DNA of 64,000 nucleotides from JANQIV01 sp050117315 (GTDB lineage Bacteria; Bacteroidota; Ignavibacteria; Ignavibacteriales; Melioribacteraceae), in NCBI GenBank assembly GCA_050117315.1, contig JASFMY010000008.1, forward strand, positions 1-64,000. Reading direction: 5' to 3'. The position numbers and the translations under genes are program-made. Position 1 is the stretch's first letter, and each line of letters opens with the position of its first letter. This document shows positions 17,475-26,151 of the stretch, piece by piece. Under the pieces are notes generated by a model. It saw nothing but the letters and a program-made list of their open reading frames with translations, was not told where the DNA came from and searched no databases.

Positions 17475-20237
17475 TTAAAAAACTATTCCTAAACCGATTT
17501 TCACTTCTCTTGGAGCTGCATACATTGACGGATCTTTTACTGCATCATAAATATCATTGTAATTACTTTTGAAAGTAGATATTTCTGTTGGTCTCACTAT
17601 TGCCGAATAAGCACGACCAGTTGTCGCATCAACTCTTTCTTCATTAAGTGTGTCAAATAAATTATAAATTGAAAGGGTTAATCTTGTTTTTACATTTTCA
17701 AAAATTCCAATATCATAATGGCTTCTCAAATCTAGGCTTATTGTTGAAGGTCTGTGTTCATTGTTCGGATATAAAGCTTGTTTATATAACGGACTTTCGG
17801 GAATAGGTTCATAAGTATAAGCTAAACCTGAGTTTAAATACCCGGTTAAGTTAACGCCGTAATTATCTTCATTATACCCGACACTTAAATTAAGTGTATG
17901 TCTTTGGTCCCATTTCAAAGGTATAAGTTTTGGAATTTCATCTAAGCTTTCCCCAGCCCTATCAAAGTTTGATGTCGGATTGTCGGCATTTCCTCTTGTG
18001 AATTGCAAAGTATAATTAACAAAGCAAGAAAGCGGACCGGTGAAATAATCAAACTTAAGTTCGAAACCTTTTGTGTTTCCATAATCCTTATTACTAAAGA
18101 AACCGTATTTAATCTGATTGTATGTTGTTATGACTATAGCACTTTGCAAATCATAAATATCTCTGTAGAAAACATTTAACTCTAATCCCATACGGGGCAT
18201 AATTTCCTGCCAGATACCCATTTCATATTGAACCGTTTTTTCTGCTTTTAGATTAGGGTTTCCTAATACTATCTCATAGTCCCCTAATGGAATTAGATTA
18301 CGGCTGTTTTGATATAATGCATAAAGAGGCGGCATCTGGAAAAAATGTCCGTAACTAAAATGTAAAACGGCCGAAGTACCTAATGTATAGGATAATCCGA
18401 ATCTTGGACTAAATTGATACTGTGGTTCTGCATCGGGGTATGTTGACATTCTTTCAGGATTATCCGGGAATGATAACTGATTAGCAGGATTTCGCATTTG
18501 CGAAGGATAAGTTGTGTTGGAATTAAAATAATCAAATCTTATTCCGAAGTTTAATACTAAATCATCATATTCCATTTTATCCTGAATGTATGCGGAAATT
18601 TCATAAGGCTTTTTGTTATAGTTATCGGAAAAAACAGATGAATCTAAAATTTCAGGTTCATACGGATAAAAAACTATCTTTTCTTTGTCTGAATCATAAT
18701 AAAACTCATCTAACTCGCTTGAACCATACTTTTTATCTCTTACAACCACCGTATCCCTTGATAAGTCATAACCGGTATAAATAATTCCTGTTTTAATACT
18801 ATTATTATTGTTTACCTGCCATGTTAAATCATATTTAATATTCATATCGTTTAATTCGACACTTCCATATCCTCTATCTTGCCCTCCCGATGCAAATCCT
18901 CCTGCCTCAGAATTATAATTGGTTGCAACATACCTGCTGTCAAAAGGGTCTTTGTATAAATAATTTTCGTTATGGGTTCTTTTGTAAGAGAGCTTCAAAT
19001 CATGAAACATACTTTTTGACAAAACATGGTTCATTTGCAACAAAAACAAATCGCTTTTTTCATAATATATTCTTCTGCCGTCAGGTCTATAGTTATAATA
19101 ATGATTGTACTTCTGATATTCTTTTTGATTCTTCGTGTACATCAATGAAGCCTTGAAGCCGGACAGCGGTCGAAAAGTCAGCTTGCCGATAAACGAAGTT
19201 GCTTCATTGGAAGCCATTGGAATATATTCATTATCACCGGTGGCCTCGGAATAGTATTTAGTGCCATCAATTACCGCATCCCATTTTGTAGTTGTTTCAC
19301 CTAACATATCCGCATTTGAAAAATTGGAATAATCATCAACGTTGAATCTTCTTATCCCGTTTAAATAACCATCGTTTTTCTGGTATCTAACGTTTGTAAA
19401 AAAAGTAATGTAATCTTTGTAAACAGGCCCCTCCAATTGAATTTTATAGTCTTGGTTTCGTGTTACATCACCAACATCCGACCCAATAAATATATCATCA
19501 TGACTTGTCATGTAGTTTGATAAGGAACTCGAAAAACTACCGTGCAACTCTTTAGAGCCTTCTTTTGTAACAATGTTGACAATTCCGCTCATAGCGCGAC
19601 CATACTCTGCATTAAATGTACCCGTTATTACTTCCAAATCCTGAACAGCTTCGGTTTCAATTGAAACACTATTACTGGTTCTATTAAATCCTTCGGTAAC
19701 CGCAACGCCATCAACCAAATATGAAACTTCGGTTGTTCTGCCCCCGCGAAAGTGTCCTTTTACAACACCTGCCTGCATTTCAATTACATCACCAATGTTT
19801 TCAACAGGTAATTGTTTTATTTGATCGGCCGAAACGTTTTTTACGGAACTGGTTTGATCTTTCTTCTTTGAAACTGCTTTAACAGACACGACAATCTGCT
19901 CAAGTTCCAAATCGTCCATTGATAATTCTGCATTAATTGTTGTTGTTCTGTTGACGGAAATCTGAACACCACTATAGGTTACGGGGGCATAACCAACCAT
20001 AGAAACTTTTACATCATATTTTCCGGGAGATATATTTATTATAAAATACTCCCCCGAATAATCTACTGCAGCTCCCATTGTTGTTCCAAGAATTACAACA
20101 TTAGCCCCGTAAAGAGGTTCTTGTGTATTCTTGTCTACAACTTTACCTGAAATTTTACCTGTAGTTTGACCATAGGCTAATTGACCAAGTAAGAGAAACG
20201 TTATTACTGTAAGTACAATCTTGAAATGTTTATTCAT
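17475..20237 (-). CDS. TonB-dependent outer-membrane receptor
   Basis: 920 residues. The order is signal peptide (to about 23), carboxypeptidase-regulatory-like domain (about 26-115, GKISGKVVDKNTQEPLYGANVVILGT), TonB-box-like LEQIVVSV, plug (SADQIKQLPVENIGDVIEMQ; MSGIVNIVTKEGS) and a 22-strand-type barrel ending in REVKIGLGIVF. It imports a ligand across the outer membrane using TonB energy. It is shorter than most SusC proteins and no SusD gene follows; PorV-like and large secreted proteins follow instead. The neighbouring GH89 and symporter suggest an oligosaccharide ligand. Confidence 0.92.
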   Translation of the reverse strand: MNKHFKIVLTVITFLLLGQLAYGQTTGKISGKVVDKNTQEPLYGANVVILGTTMGAAVDYSGEYFIINISPGKYDVKVSMVGYAPVTYSGVQISVNRTTTINAELSMDDLELEQIVVSVKAVSKKKDQTSSVKNVSADQIKQLPVENIGDVIEMQAGVVKGHFRGGRTTEVSYLVDGVAVTEGFNRTSNSVSIETEAVQDLEVITGTFNAEYGRAMSGIVNIVTKEGSKELHGSFSSSLSNYMTSHDDIFIGSDVGDVTRNQDYKIQLEGPVYKDYITFFTNVRYQKNDGYLNGIRRFNVDDYSNFSNADMLGETTTKWDAVIDGTKYYSEATGDNEYIPMASNEATSFIGKLTFRPLSGFKASLMYTKNQKEYQKYNHYYNYRPDGRRIYYEKSDLFLLQMNHVLSKSMFHDLKLSYKRTHNENYLYKDPFDSRYVATNYNSEAGGFASGGQDRGYGSVELNDMNIKYDLTWQVNNNNSIKTGIIYTGYDLSRDTVVVRDKKYGSSELDEFYYDSDKEKIVFYPYEPEILDSSVFSDNYNKKPYEISAYIQDKMEYDDLVLNFGIRFDYFNSNTTYPSQMRNPANQLSFPDNPERMSTYPDAEPQYQFSPRFGLSYTLGTSAVLHFSYGHFFQMPPLYALYQNSRNLIPLGDYEIVLGNPNLKAEKTVQYEMGIWQEIMPRMGLELNVFYRDIYDLQSAIVITTYNQIKYGFFSNKDYGNTKGFELKFDYFTGPLSCFVNYTLQFTRGNADNPTSNFDRAGESLDEIPKLIPLKWDQRHTLNLSVGYNEDNYGVNLTGYLNSGLAYTYEPIPESPLYKQALYPNNEHRPSTISLDLRSHYDIGIFENVKTRLTLSIYNLFDTLNEERVDATTGRAYSAIVRPTEISTFKSNYNDIYDAVKDPSMYAAPREVKIGLGIVF

Positions 20238-20286
20238 TACGATTAACCTTTAATGATAATTACAATTCTTCATTTATATATTTGTT

Positions 20287-20796
20287 CTATTGCATTATTA
20301 GTTTGATAAATACAGGCTTCATTTTAACACCTTGTTTTTTACCGTTTACTGCATCCACCACTTCAAAATCAATCCCGGACTTCCGCTTGTAATACCCTAT
20401 CCAATAGGGATAATTAAATACGGTTTCCAGTTGTAATTCTATTTTTTCCAAATCTGTGCCTTTACCTTTCTGAACCATTAGCATTGACTTAACAGCATTC
20501 TTCGCAATCAGTGAAGCTTCATTTTCATCCAAATTAGATTTATTAATTTCTATTTCGTTTTCTGTAAGATTTAATTTTTCCCTTTCTACAAAAGCATATT
20601 CTCCGTTTATCGTATCAACACAAATGTGTTGAGTAATACTTTGATCTTTTTTGAAAGTCATTTCCGCTTTAAATAAATAATAAGGCAGGTACTTCAGTTC
20701 TAAATTCTCCACACGTTTCTTTATTGAAAAGACATTATCTTTTTTCTCAATTTTTTGAATTGCTAATTCACAATCTATTTTGACCGTTGCTTGCAT
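20287..20796 (-). CDS. Conserved-looking small protein, function unknown
   Basis: 169 residues, no signal peptide and no membrane segment, rich in Lys and Glu. I do not recognise a family. A notable segment is YPYWIGYYKRKSGIDFEVVDAVNG, which recalls structural rather than catalytic domains. The start lies 2 bp after the stop of the small membrane protein gene, so the two are probably co-translated and may interact. The 49-bp gap to the TonB receptor gene suggests co-transcription. Confidence 0.6.
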   Translation of the reverse strand: MQATVKIDCELAIQKIEKKDNVFSIKKRVENLELKYLPYYLFKAEMTFKKDQSITQHICVDTINGEYAFVEREKLNLTENEIEINKSNLDENEASLIAKNAVKSMLMVQKGKGTDLEKIELQLETVFNYPYWIGYYKRKSGIDFEVVDAVNGKKQGVKMKPVFIKLIMQ

Positions 20797-20798
20797 AT

Positions 20799-21029
20799 TT
20801 AACTTTTGTTTTCGTTATTTTTTTTTGAAATAAAAACCGCTCCAATTGCAGACACAATAAAAAACAAGCCGCAAGTTAGATTAACAATTGCCCCGCGCTC
20901 TGTGGCTGTAAAAAATATTGCAACAAGTAATGTTAGCCCAAACACTAAAAAGAAAATGCTTATTAAAGAAAACACATTATCTTTAGGTAAATATTTTGAA
21001 ATAAATTTCTTCACAATTTTTCCAATCAT
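20799..21029 (-). CDS. Small membrane protein (76 residues)
   Basis: I chose the ATG at 21029 because it overlaps the TAA of the upstream small gene by one base (TAATG), a typical coupling arrangement. A longer reading from 21098 would overlap that gene by 70 bp. The protein starts MIGKIVKKFISKYL, then has two membrane helices (about 20-39 and 46-66, SLISIFFLVFGLTLLVAIFF and GAIVNLTCGLFFIVSAIGAV). No family recognised. It lies in the symporter-receptor operon. Confidence 0.6.
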   Translation of the reverse strand: MIGKIVKKFISKYLPKDNVFSLISIFFLVFGLTLLVAIFFTATERGAIVNLTCGLFFIVSAIGAVFISKKNNENKS

Positions 21030-21238
21030 TAAAAGTATAGGTAAACGGTAATCATAAATGCTGTCAGTACTGTTATCCAAATTTTTAAATTTCTCCAAGG
21101 TTTCATATCGGAAGCACCTTTGTAGATGTAGCTCTTTTTAAGAAAGAGACTGAATATCAATGGCGCTAAGAAAGCACATAGAATCAAAAATTTTGCTACA
21201 CTTAAATCTATTCCGCTAATCCAATCAAAATTGAACAT
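21029..21238 (-). CDS. Small membrane protein (69 residues)
   Basis: Two membrane helices (FLILCAFLAPLIFSLFL and IWITVLTAFMITVYLYF) flank a short charged loop. The start is 13 bp after the stop of the sodium symporter and the stop overlaps the next start by one base. Small membrane proteins in this position may be accessory subunits of the symporter; that is inference. Family not recognised. Confidence 0.6.
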   Translation of the reverse strand: MFNFDWISGIDLSVAKFLILCAFLAPLIFSLFLKKSYIYKGASDMKPWRNLKIWITVLTAFMITVYLYF

Positions 21239-21251
21239 TGAGTTTTTATCC

Positions 21252-22784
21252 TTATTCTACTTTTGATTTTAGTCTTTCTTGTAAATCATTATCATTTAGA
21301 ATCAATCCGTAAACCAGCCCTCTTAATTTTTCAACCGGGTCCGGTTTTGTAAACACACTAACCAATAGCGTTACTATTACAGAGCCTAAAAAACTCCACC
21401 AAGAGATGTATAAAAACGGATCATCAATAGAGAATAAACTTTCTTTAATGTTATATAGAATACCGGAGAATATTATTCCGCTTATGAGACCAAACAATCC
21501 ACCCCATTGTGTAACTCTTTTAATGAAGATACCCAGCAGGAGTACTGCAAATATTGGACCCTGCACAAATGAGTTTATTGTTTGCACATAAACATAGATA
21601 CCGGGAAACTGATCACTTAAAGGTGATGTTATAACGGCAAGTATTAGTATTAGTCCGGTTACGTAACGGCCTACAACTAAATAGTGTTTATCATCAGCGT
21701 CTTTTTTAATAAATAATTCGTAAATATCTTTAGTCCAAACAGTGGCTACTGAATTTACGATTGCACTGACGCTTGACATCAATGCTGCAAGAAAAGCTGC
21801 AAATACAAGTCCCGTTAAGCCCGGCGGTAATAATTCTTTTATCAATTTCGCATACACTCCATCACCATCCTCGGCATTGGGAAAAAGAACAACTGCTATC
21901 AAACCTGGAATAACCACTAATATTGGAATTAGTACTTTTAGGAATGCCCCAAAAATCATACTTGCTTTAGCATTCCATTCGTCTTTTGCTCCAAGAGATC
22001 TCTGAATAATTACCTGGTTGCCTATGAAATAAGCCGGGGCCAGAACAAATGTTAATCCAAACAAAATACCTGTCCAAGGGTAGGGTGTGTTTGTTTCAGT
22101 GGAAACGACTAAACTAAAATGGTTTGCATACTGGGGTCCCATTGCCCTTACTTTATCAAACAATAAACCAACACCGCCAATTTCCCAGAATTCTAAAACC
22201 AAAATTGCTAAACTTCCAATAATCATTATGACTACTTGAATAACATCAGTCATAACAACAGCAGATAACCCGCCTGTAATAGTGTATATTCCGACAACAA
22301 CAACAGTCATAATTATCGAAAGTATTATGGGCCAACCGAGCATCTCCTGAAGTAAAACTCCGGTAGCCCACAATATTACACCAAGTGTAAAAGCAATAAA
22401 TATAAGCCAAATTACAGCACTTAATGCACGGAGATAAACGTTATACCTTCTCCCCAAATATTCAGGAATTGTATAAACACCAGCTCGCCAGTAGTAAGGT
22501 ATAAATATTAAACCCGCAATTATCATTGCCGGAACCGAACCAATCCAATCAAAGTTTGCAACTACAATACCGTATCTATATGCTTGTCCTGTTAAACCAA
22601 CAAAATCAACAGCGCCAATATCAGAACCAACTATAGAAATGGCTATTGCCCAAAATGGAAGTAATTTGCCTGCAAGGAAATAATCCGATGATGAAGAAAT
22701 ATATTTCTCGTAATACAAACCTACGGCTATAGTACCTGCCAAATAGAGAAAAACAATAAAATAATCGATACTAATAAGATTCAT
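21252..22784 (-). CDS. SSS-family sodium:solute (sugar-type) symporter
   Basis: 510 residues with about 13-14 membrane helices and the SSS family core: SSSDYFLAGKLLPFWAIAIS, SDIGAVDFVGLTGQAY, VYTIPEYLGRRYN and VFAAFLAALMSSVSAIVNS. Members cotransport sugars, amino acids or sialic acid with sodium across the inner membrane. It lies between the GH89 enzyme (78 bp upstream) and small membrane proteins. Because the GH89 enzyme has no signal peptide, this symporter is the best candidate for bringing its substrate or a related sugar into the cytoplasm. Confidence 0.93.
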   Translation of the reverse strand: MNLISIDYFIVFLYLAGTIAVGLYYEKYISSSSDYFLAGKLLPFWAIAISIVGSDIGAVDFVGLTGQAYRYGIVVANFDWIGSVPAMIIAGLIFIPYYWRAGVYTIPEYLGRRYNVYLRALSAVIWLIFIAFTLGVILWATGVLLQEMLGWPIILSIIMTVVVVGIYTITGGLSAVVMTDVIQVVIMIIGSLAILVLEFWEIGGVGLLFDKVRAMGPQYANHFSLVVSTETNTPYPWTGILFGLTFVLAPAYFIGNQVIIQRSLGAKDEWNAKASMIFGAFLKVLIPILVVIPGLIAVVLFPNAEDGDGVYAKLIKELLPPGLTGLVFAAFLAALMSSVSAIVNSVATVWTKDIYELFIKKDADDKHYLVVGRYVTGLILILAVITSPLSDQFPGIYVYVQTINSFVQGPIFAVLLLGIFIKRVTQWGGLFGLISGIIFSGILYNIKESLFSIDDPFLYISWWSFLGSVIVTLLVSVFTKPDPVEKLRGLVYGLILNDNDLQERLKSKVE

Positions 22785-22862
22785 AAACTTCTCGATGAAT
22801 TATGAAAACTAAATAGCCATGGTGTATCTTTACAGCTTAATATCTCCCAAACTCCATCTAGC

Positions 22863-25025
22863 CTAGTTATACCGGTCAAGAATTTTCTCCGCTAAAATTA
22901 TTGAGTTTTGATTATTGATTATTTCAAATTCCTCAGTTCTTGCTGACCACTCTTCAGCCCAATCGTGCATTTCGTTCTTAAAACGATCATTATCAAAATC
23001 TGTTTTATTATTTATGCAATGCTTATGCATTTCAATAAATAATTCCCAGCGGGGCAAGTAATAGTCTCTTATTAATCCGCCCCATTGTTTATTCGCATAG
23101 TCATGGAATTCACATATTTCAGGAGTACTCCAAAGTGTGATTTGTCTTCTTGCATTCCATTCAAGTAATTCCAAATCTTTTTCATCCTTAGCTTTTGCTT
23201 TTGCTTCTTCCAACCAGCTACCCAAAGAAAATCTCTTATTAGAACTTAGCAGCAAATCCATATTTTCAAACAGTTGGAATAATTTTGAAGAGATTTTATC
23301 AATCAGTTCTATATCTTTAGCTCTAATCGCATCAACTAACTCAACATAAATTTCATTTGCTAAATTGGCTCCAACTTGTCTACATACATCAACAATGTCA
23401 TTTAGATAAGTTTCGGAAGCTGCCAATTCATCTTTATCTTTTAATAAATATTTCAATGCTTCAACAAGAGTCTTATTGTCATAATAAATTTTAGTTGATC
23501 CGTTTGAACCAACTTTTTCAATATTGAGCGAAGGGAATGCGCAAATAATTGATTCGATAGGCGGATAAGACTTTGGTCCGCTATAAACAGTAATTAATAA
23601 TTTTTCCCAGGCAATTCTAATATTATCTGAACAATGGCCGTATCTTCTATACGCAAAATCAGCAATCCATTTTTTTAGGTTTGGAATTTTACTGCGCCAA
23701 TTCATTTCGGTTAGTAAATCATACACAACAGGATTAAAACCAATGCCTTCCGGCGCTAAGCCAACACCTATTAGTTCACCTTTATTATTACTGGACAATG
23801 TTTTGGGTATTTCATTTGCAATCAAACTTAATTTTCCGCCAAGGCCAGATCTACCGCCAAAGTTATTTATGATATTCCAAATCCATGGGTGTCCATGAAA
23901 CGCATTTGTAGTTTTCCACTTTGGTTCCGAATCACAATAAAGATCTAAAATTATCACATGGTTTCCATCCAGTATATCTATATTTTCATCTCTAATAGAC
24001 CAGCTCTGCAATATCCATTGCGATTGTTCATCAGCATACAATAATCCTTCTTGTATACCTTTATATATTCTTTTCAAGTAATTATCGTTTTCTATAGGAG
24101 AATCAATTTCGTGAAAAACATCACCGGCAAAAAAATGATAGTTCCCATATAACTTGGTTTGCTCCTCGATAAATTGTTTGCTTAATTCTTTAAATAATTC
24201 TTCCGTCGGGTCTAAAAAGTAAACGCCTTCATAGCCGTACCAGCTCGGCAGTTGATAGATTTTTGCATTTTTATATTTTTCTTTAAAACATTTTGGCACT
24301 CTGCCGGTAAAGGCTTGCAATACAGGGATAATGCCGAGTTCAATTAAACGATCTATTATTTTTTTCTGTAATTCTTTTTGGTTATCAATCCAGTTTTGAG
24401 TTGTTGGTCCGCCCCATCCATCAAAATTACCTAACCATCCCCAGGCCAAATAAGCAGGTCCGGGTAAAAACTCGAACACATGTTCATCAGTGAATCCTTG
24501 TGCCTTTATCAGGTTTTGCCAAACAGCTTCTTGCCCAGTAATTGATAAGGCTAAATTTATTCCGTGCAAAATCATCAGGTCAATTTCACGTTCCCATTTT
24601 TTCCAATCCCACCAGGGCATTGAGTAACTAAATGTACAATAGTTCAAATAATACCTGTAATCAAAGTTAGCCCGATGGATAATTTCTTCAGTTGGGATAA
24701 GAAGTTCTTTCGGTAATTTTAATTGATCACCGCTCCATGATATGTGGCATTTACAAATATACTTTAAGTACCAGTAAACCCCAGAGCCTATGGCTACCGG
24801 GTTATTTCCTTCTATTTCTATTTGACCATTTCTATTCCTAATGGAAAAGAAATCCTTTTCAATATCTTCATTAATTGTAACGATAAAGCTGCTGCAATAA
24901 TCCGGCAAAATCCTTTTTATAAATTCCTCAGCTGCCTTTTTACCATTTTTACACTTAATCTTATCACTTAATTGAACCGTATTAGAATTAATCAACTTCA
25001 AAATCTCCGCTTTATTCAGTATCAA
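22863..25025 (-). CDS. GH89 alpha-N-acetylglucosaminidase (NAGLU-like)
   Basis: 720 residues. GH89 enzymes remove terminal alpha-linked GlcNAc, as in heparan sulfate or mucin-type glycans. The core begins at RANFDYRYYLNYCTFSYSMP and continues with WWDWKKWEREIDLMILHGIN. The two catalytic glutamates of the family fit DVFHEIDSP (about residue 320) and GVGLAPEGIGFNPV (about 427). The protein lacks a signal peptide, so it should be cytoplasmic, unlike many bacterial GH89 enzymes. The start overlaps the stop of the N-acetyltransferase gene by 4 bp, implying translational coupling. Expression is probably under the paired motif sites at 26002-26053. Confidence 0.92.
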   Translation of the reverse strand: MILNKAEILKLINSNTVQLSDKIKCKNGKKAAEEFIKRILPDYCSSFIVTINEDIEKDFFSIRNRNGQIEIEGNNPVAIGSGVYWYLKYICKCHISWSGDQLKLPKELLIPTEEIIHRANFDYRYYLNYCTFSYSMPWWDWKKWEREIDLMILHGINLALSITGQEAVWQNLIKAQGFTDEHVFEFLPGPAYLAWGWLGNFDGWGGPTTQNWIDNQKELQKKIIDRLIELGIIPVLQAFTGRVPKCFKEKYKNAKIYQLPSWYGYEGVYFLDPTEELFKELSKQFIEEQTKLYGNYHFFAGDVFHEIDSPIENDNYLKRIYKGIQEGLLYADEQSQWILQSWSIRDENIDILDGNHVIILDLYCDSEPKWKTTNAFHGHPWIWNIINNFGGRSGLGGKLSLIANEIPKTLSSNNKGELIGVGLAPEGIGFNPVVYDLLTEMNWRSKIPNLKKWIADFAYRRYGHCSDNIRIAWEKLLITVYSGPKSYPPIESIICAFPSLNIEKVGSNGSTKIYYDNKTLVEALKYLLKDKDELAASETYLNDIVDVCRQVGANLANEIYVELVDAIRAKDIELIDKISSKLFQLFENMDLLLSSNKRFSLGSWLEEAKAKAKDEKDLELLEWNARRQITLWSTPEICEFHDYANKQWGGLIRDYYLPRWELFIEMHKHCINNKTDFDNDRFKNEMHDWAEEWSARTEEFEIINNQNSIILAEKILDRYN

Positions 25026-25633
25026 AATGTTGGCCCGTTTATATCAATTAAACCTTCCGGCCATTCCATATCCGCAAGTTTTTTAACCATAACATCTTTT
25101 GCTTTTTCAATTTTGACTTCATTAGTCTCATGATTGACATACTTAATATCATTTGTTATTTCAACATAACCGCTTGAGTTATATACTTTGGTTTCTCCAA
25201 ACAATACCGAAAACTTGTGACCACTCCGTATTGAATATTTATTTGCTTTTTCGAGAAGCACTTTAACCAAGCCCCTTCCCCGATAATCAGGATGTACACA
25301 AACTTCTGCAATTCCGCCTATAAGAGCTTTGCCATTTTTAGTAGTTATCTCTTTTTCATGTAATGCAGCATGTGCAACGATTTTACCTTCATGATTACAA
25401 TACCAGCGTAAGGAAGGCATTTCTGTATAATATCTCTGTTTTTTAAAAATCGATTGCCTTGGAAAACATATAGATAGAATTTGAATAAGTTTTTTATTCA
25501 ATTCTTCATTCACATCTCGATCAAAAGTAAAATTCACTTTATAATTACACATACTTTCCGGGGTGATTTTTTTTATTTCTAACTTCCCTACTTTATTTCC
25601 ATGTAGATACTTTTGCTTTTGAATAACCTGCAA
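25022..25633 (-). CDS. GNAT-family N-acetyltransferase
   Basis: 203 residues from a TTG at 25633. The acetyl-CoA pyrophosphate loop is VCVHPDYRGRGLVKVLLEKA, preceded by strand IVAHAALHEKEI; the C-terminal FSVLFGETKVYNSSGYVEI resembles amino-sugar acetyltransferases such as AAC(2') or NodA, a weak similarity by eye. The gene overlaps the GH89 gene by 4 bp. Upstream, the same frame continues for 27 codons from an ATG at 25723 and is broken by a single TAA at 25640-25642, so the present TTG start may be a rescue of a longer, nonsense-interrupted gene. Substrate unknown; a glucosamine-containing sugar is the context-based guess. Confidence 0.78.
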   Translation of the reverse strand: MQVIQKQKYLHGNKVGKLEIKKITPESMCNYKVNFTFDRDVNEELNKKLIQILSICFPRQSIFKKQRYYTEMPSLRWYCNHEGKIVAHAALHEKEITTKNGKALIGGIAEVCVHPDYRGRGLVKVLLEKANKYSIRSGHKFSVLFGETKVYNSSGYVEITNDIKYVNHETNEVKIEKAKDVMVKKLADMEWPEGLIDINGPTF

Positions 25634-25639
25634 GGCATC

Positions 25640-25723
25640 TTATCCGGAGACCTGAAGCAGTGGATCGTTATCCAGTACATCTACTAATAATTTAAGGTGA
25701 TAAGGGTCAATATATCTTTCCAT
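25640..25723 (-). other. In-frame upstream extension of the acetyltransferase, closed by TAA
   Basis: Reads MERYIDPYHLKLLVDVLDND followed by PLLQVSG and TAA, then two codons before the TTG start of the acetyltransferase in the same frame. It could be a decayed N-terminus or a leader peptide. The remaining stretch from 25724 to 26001 holds nothing I recognise apart from AT-rich promoter-like sequence. Confidence 0.35.
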
Positions 25724-26001
25724 AAGAATTTAGTAGTGATTCTCTTCTCTTGTAATCACGTTGAAGAACTATAAATGGATTGGTTGTAAACCCAACTGCG
25801 CCTGTGTGATAGCGTCCGACAATTCTTAAATACAATATGAGTTATTCCTGAACTGAGTAATAGTATTATTTGCTTGTTCCATTCTTCTTTTACAAACACA
25901 AAAAATTAATTTCTTTTTATAAAAGTGGTTTCGGGTGTAATAACACTAAAATTGTCTGAACCATAATTATGTTTGAATTATGATTTTGATATGCAAATCT
26001 C

Positions 26002-26053
26002 TTAGTGTATATTTTACAATAACAATATAAAGCCTTAGTGTAGAAAACACAAT
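26002..26053. promoter_or_regulatory. Paired regulon motif (sites B1 and B2) in the divergent region
   Basis: B1 is TTAGTGTATATTTTACAAT (26002-26020, inverted repeat TGTA-N5-TACA). B2 is TTAGTGTAGAAAACACAAT (26035-26053). Both lie between the GH89 operon and the divergent NUDIX-type regulator gene, the usual position for an autoregulated operator. The same signature occurs at 11164, 11196 and 34993. Confidence 0.7.
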
Positions 26054-26151
26054 TATTTTCTAATTGTTTAAAAATAATTTCATATTTTAGTAACATAGAT
26101 TTAACAAAAACATAACATTAGGGTGTTGTAAATTATTTAAGGAATATTTCA

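Noticed and set aside
17475..20237. SusC of a SusC/SusD pair
   Set aside because: The receptor is shorter than usual SusC proteins and no SusD-like lipoprotein is encoded next to it; I call it only a TonB-dependent receptor.
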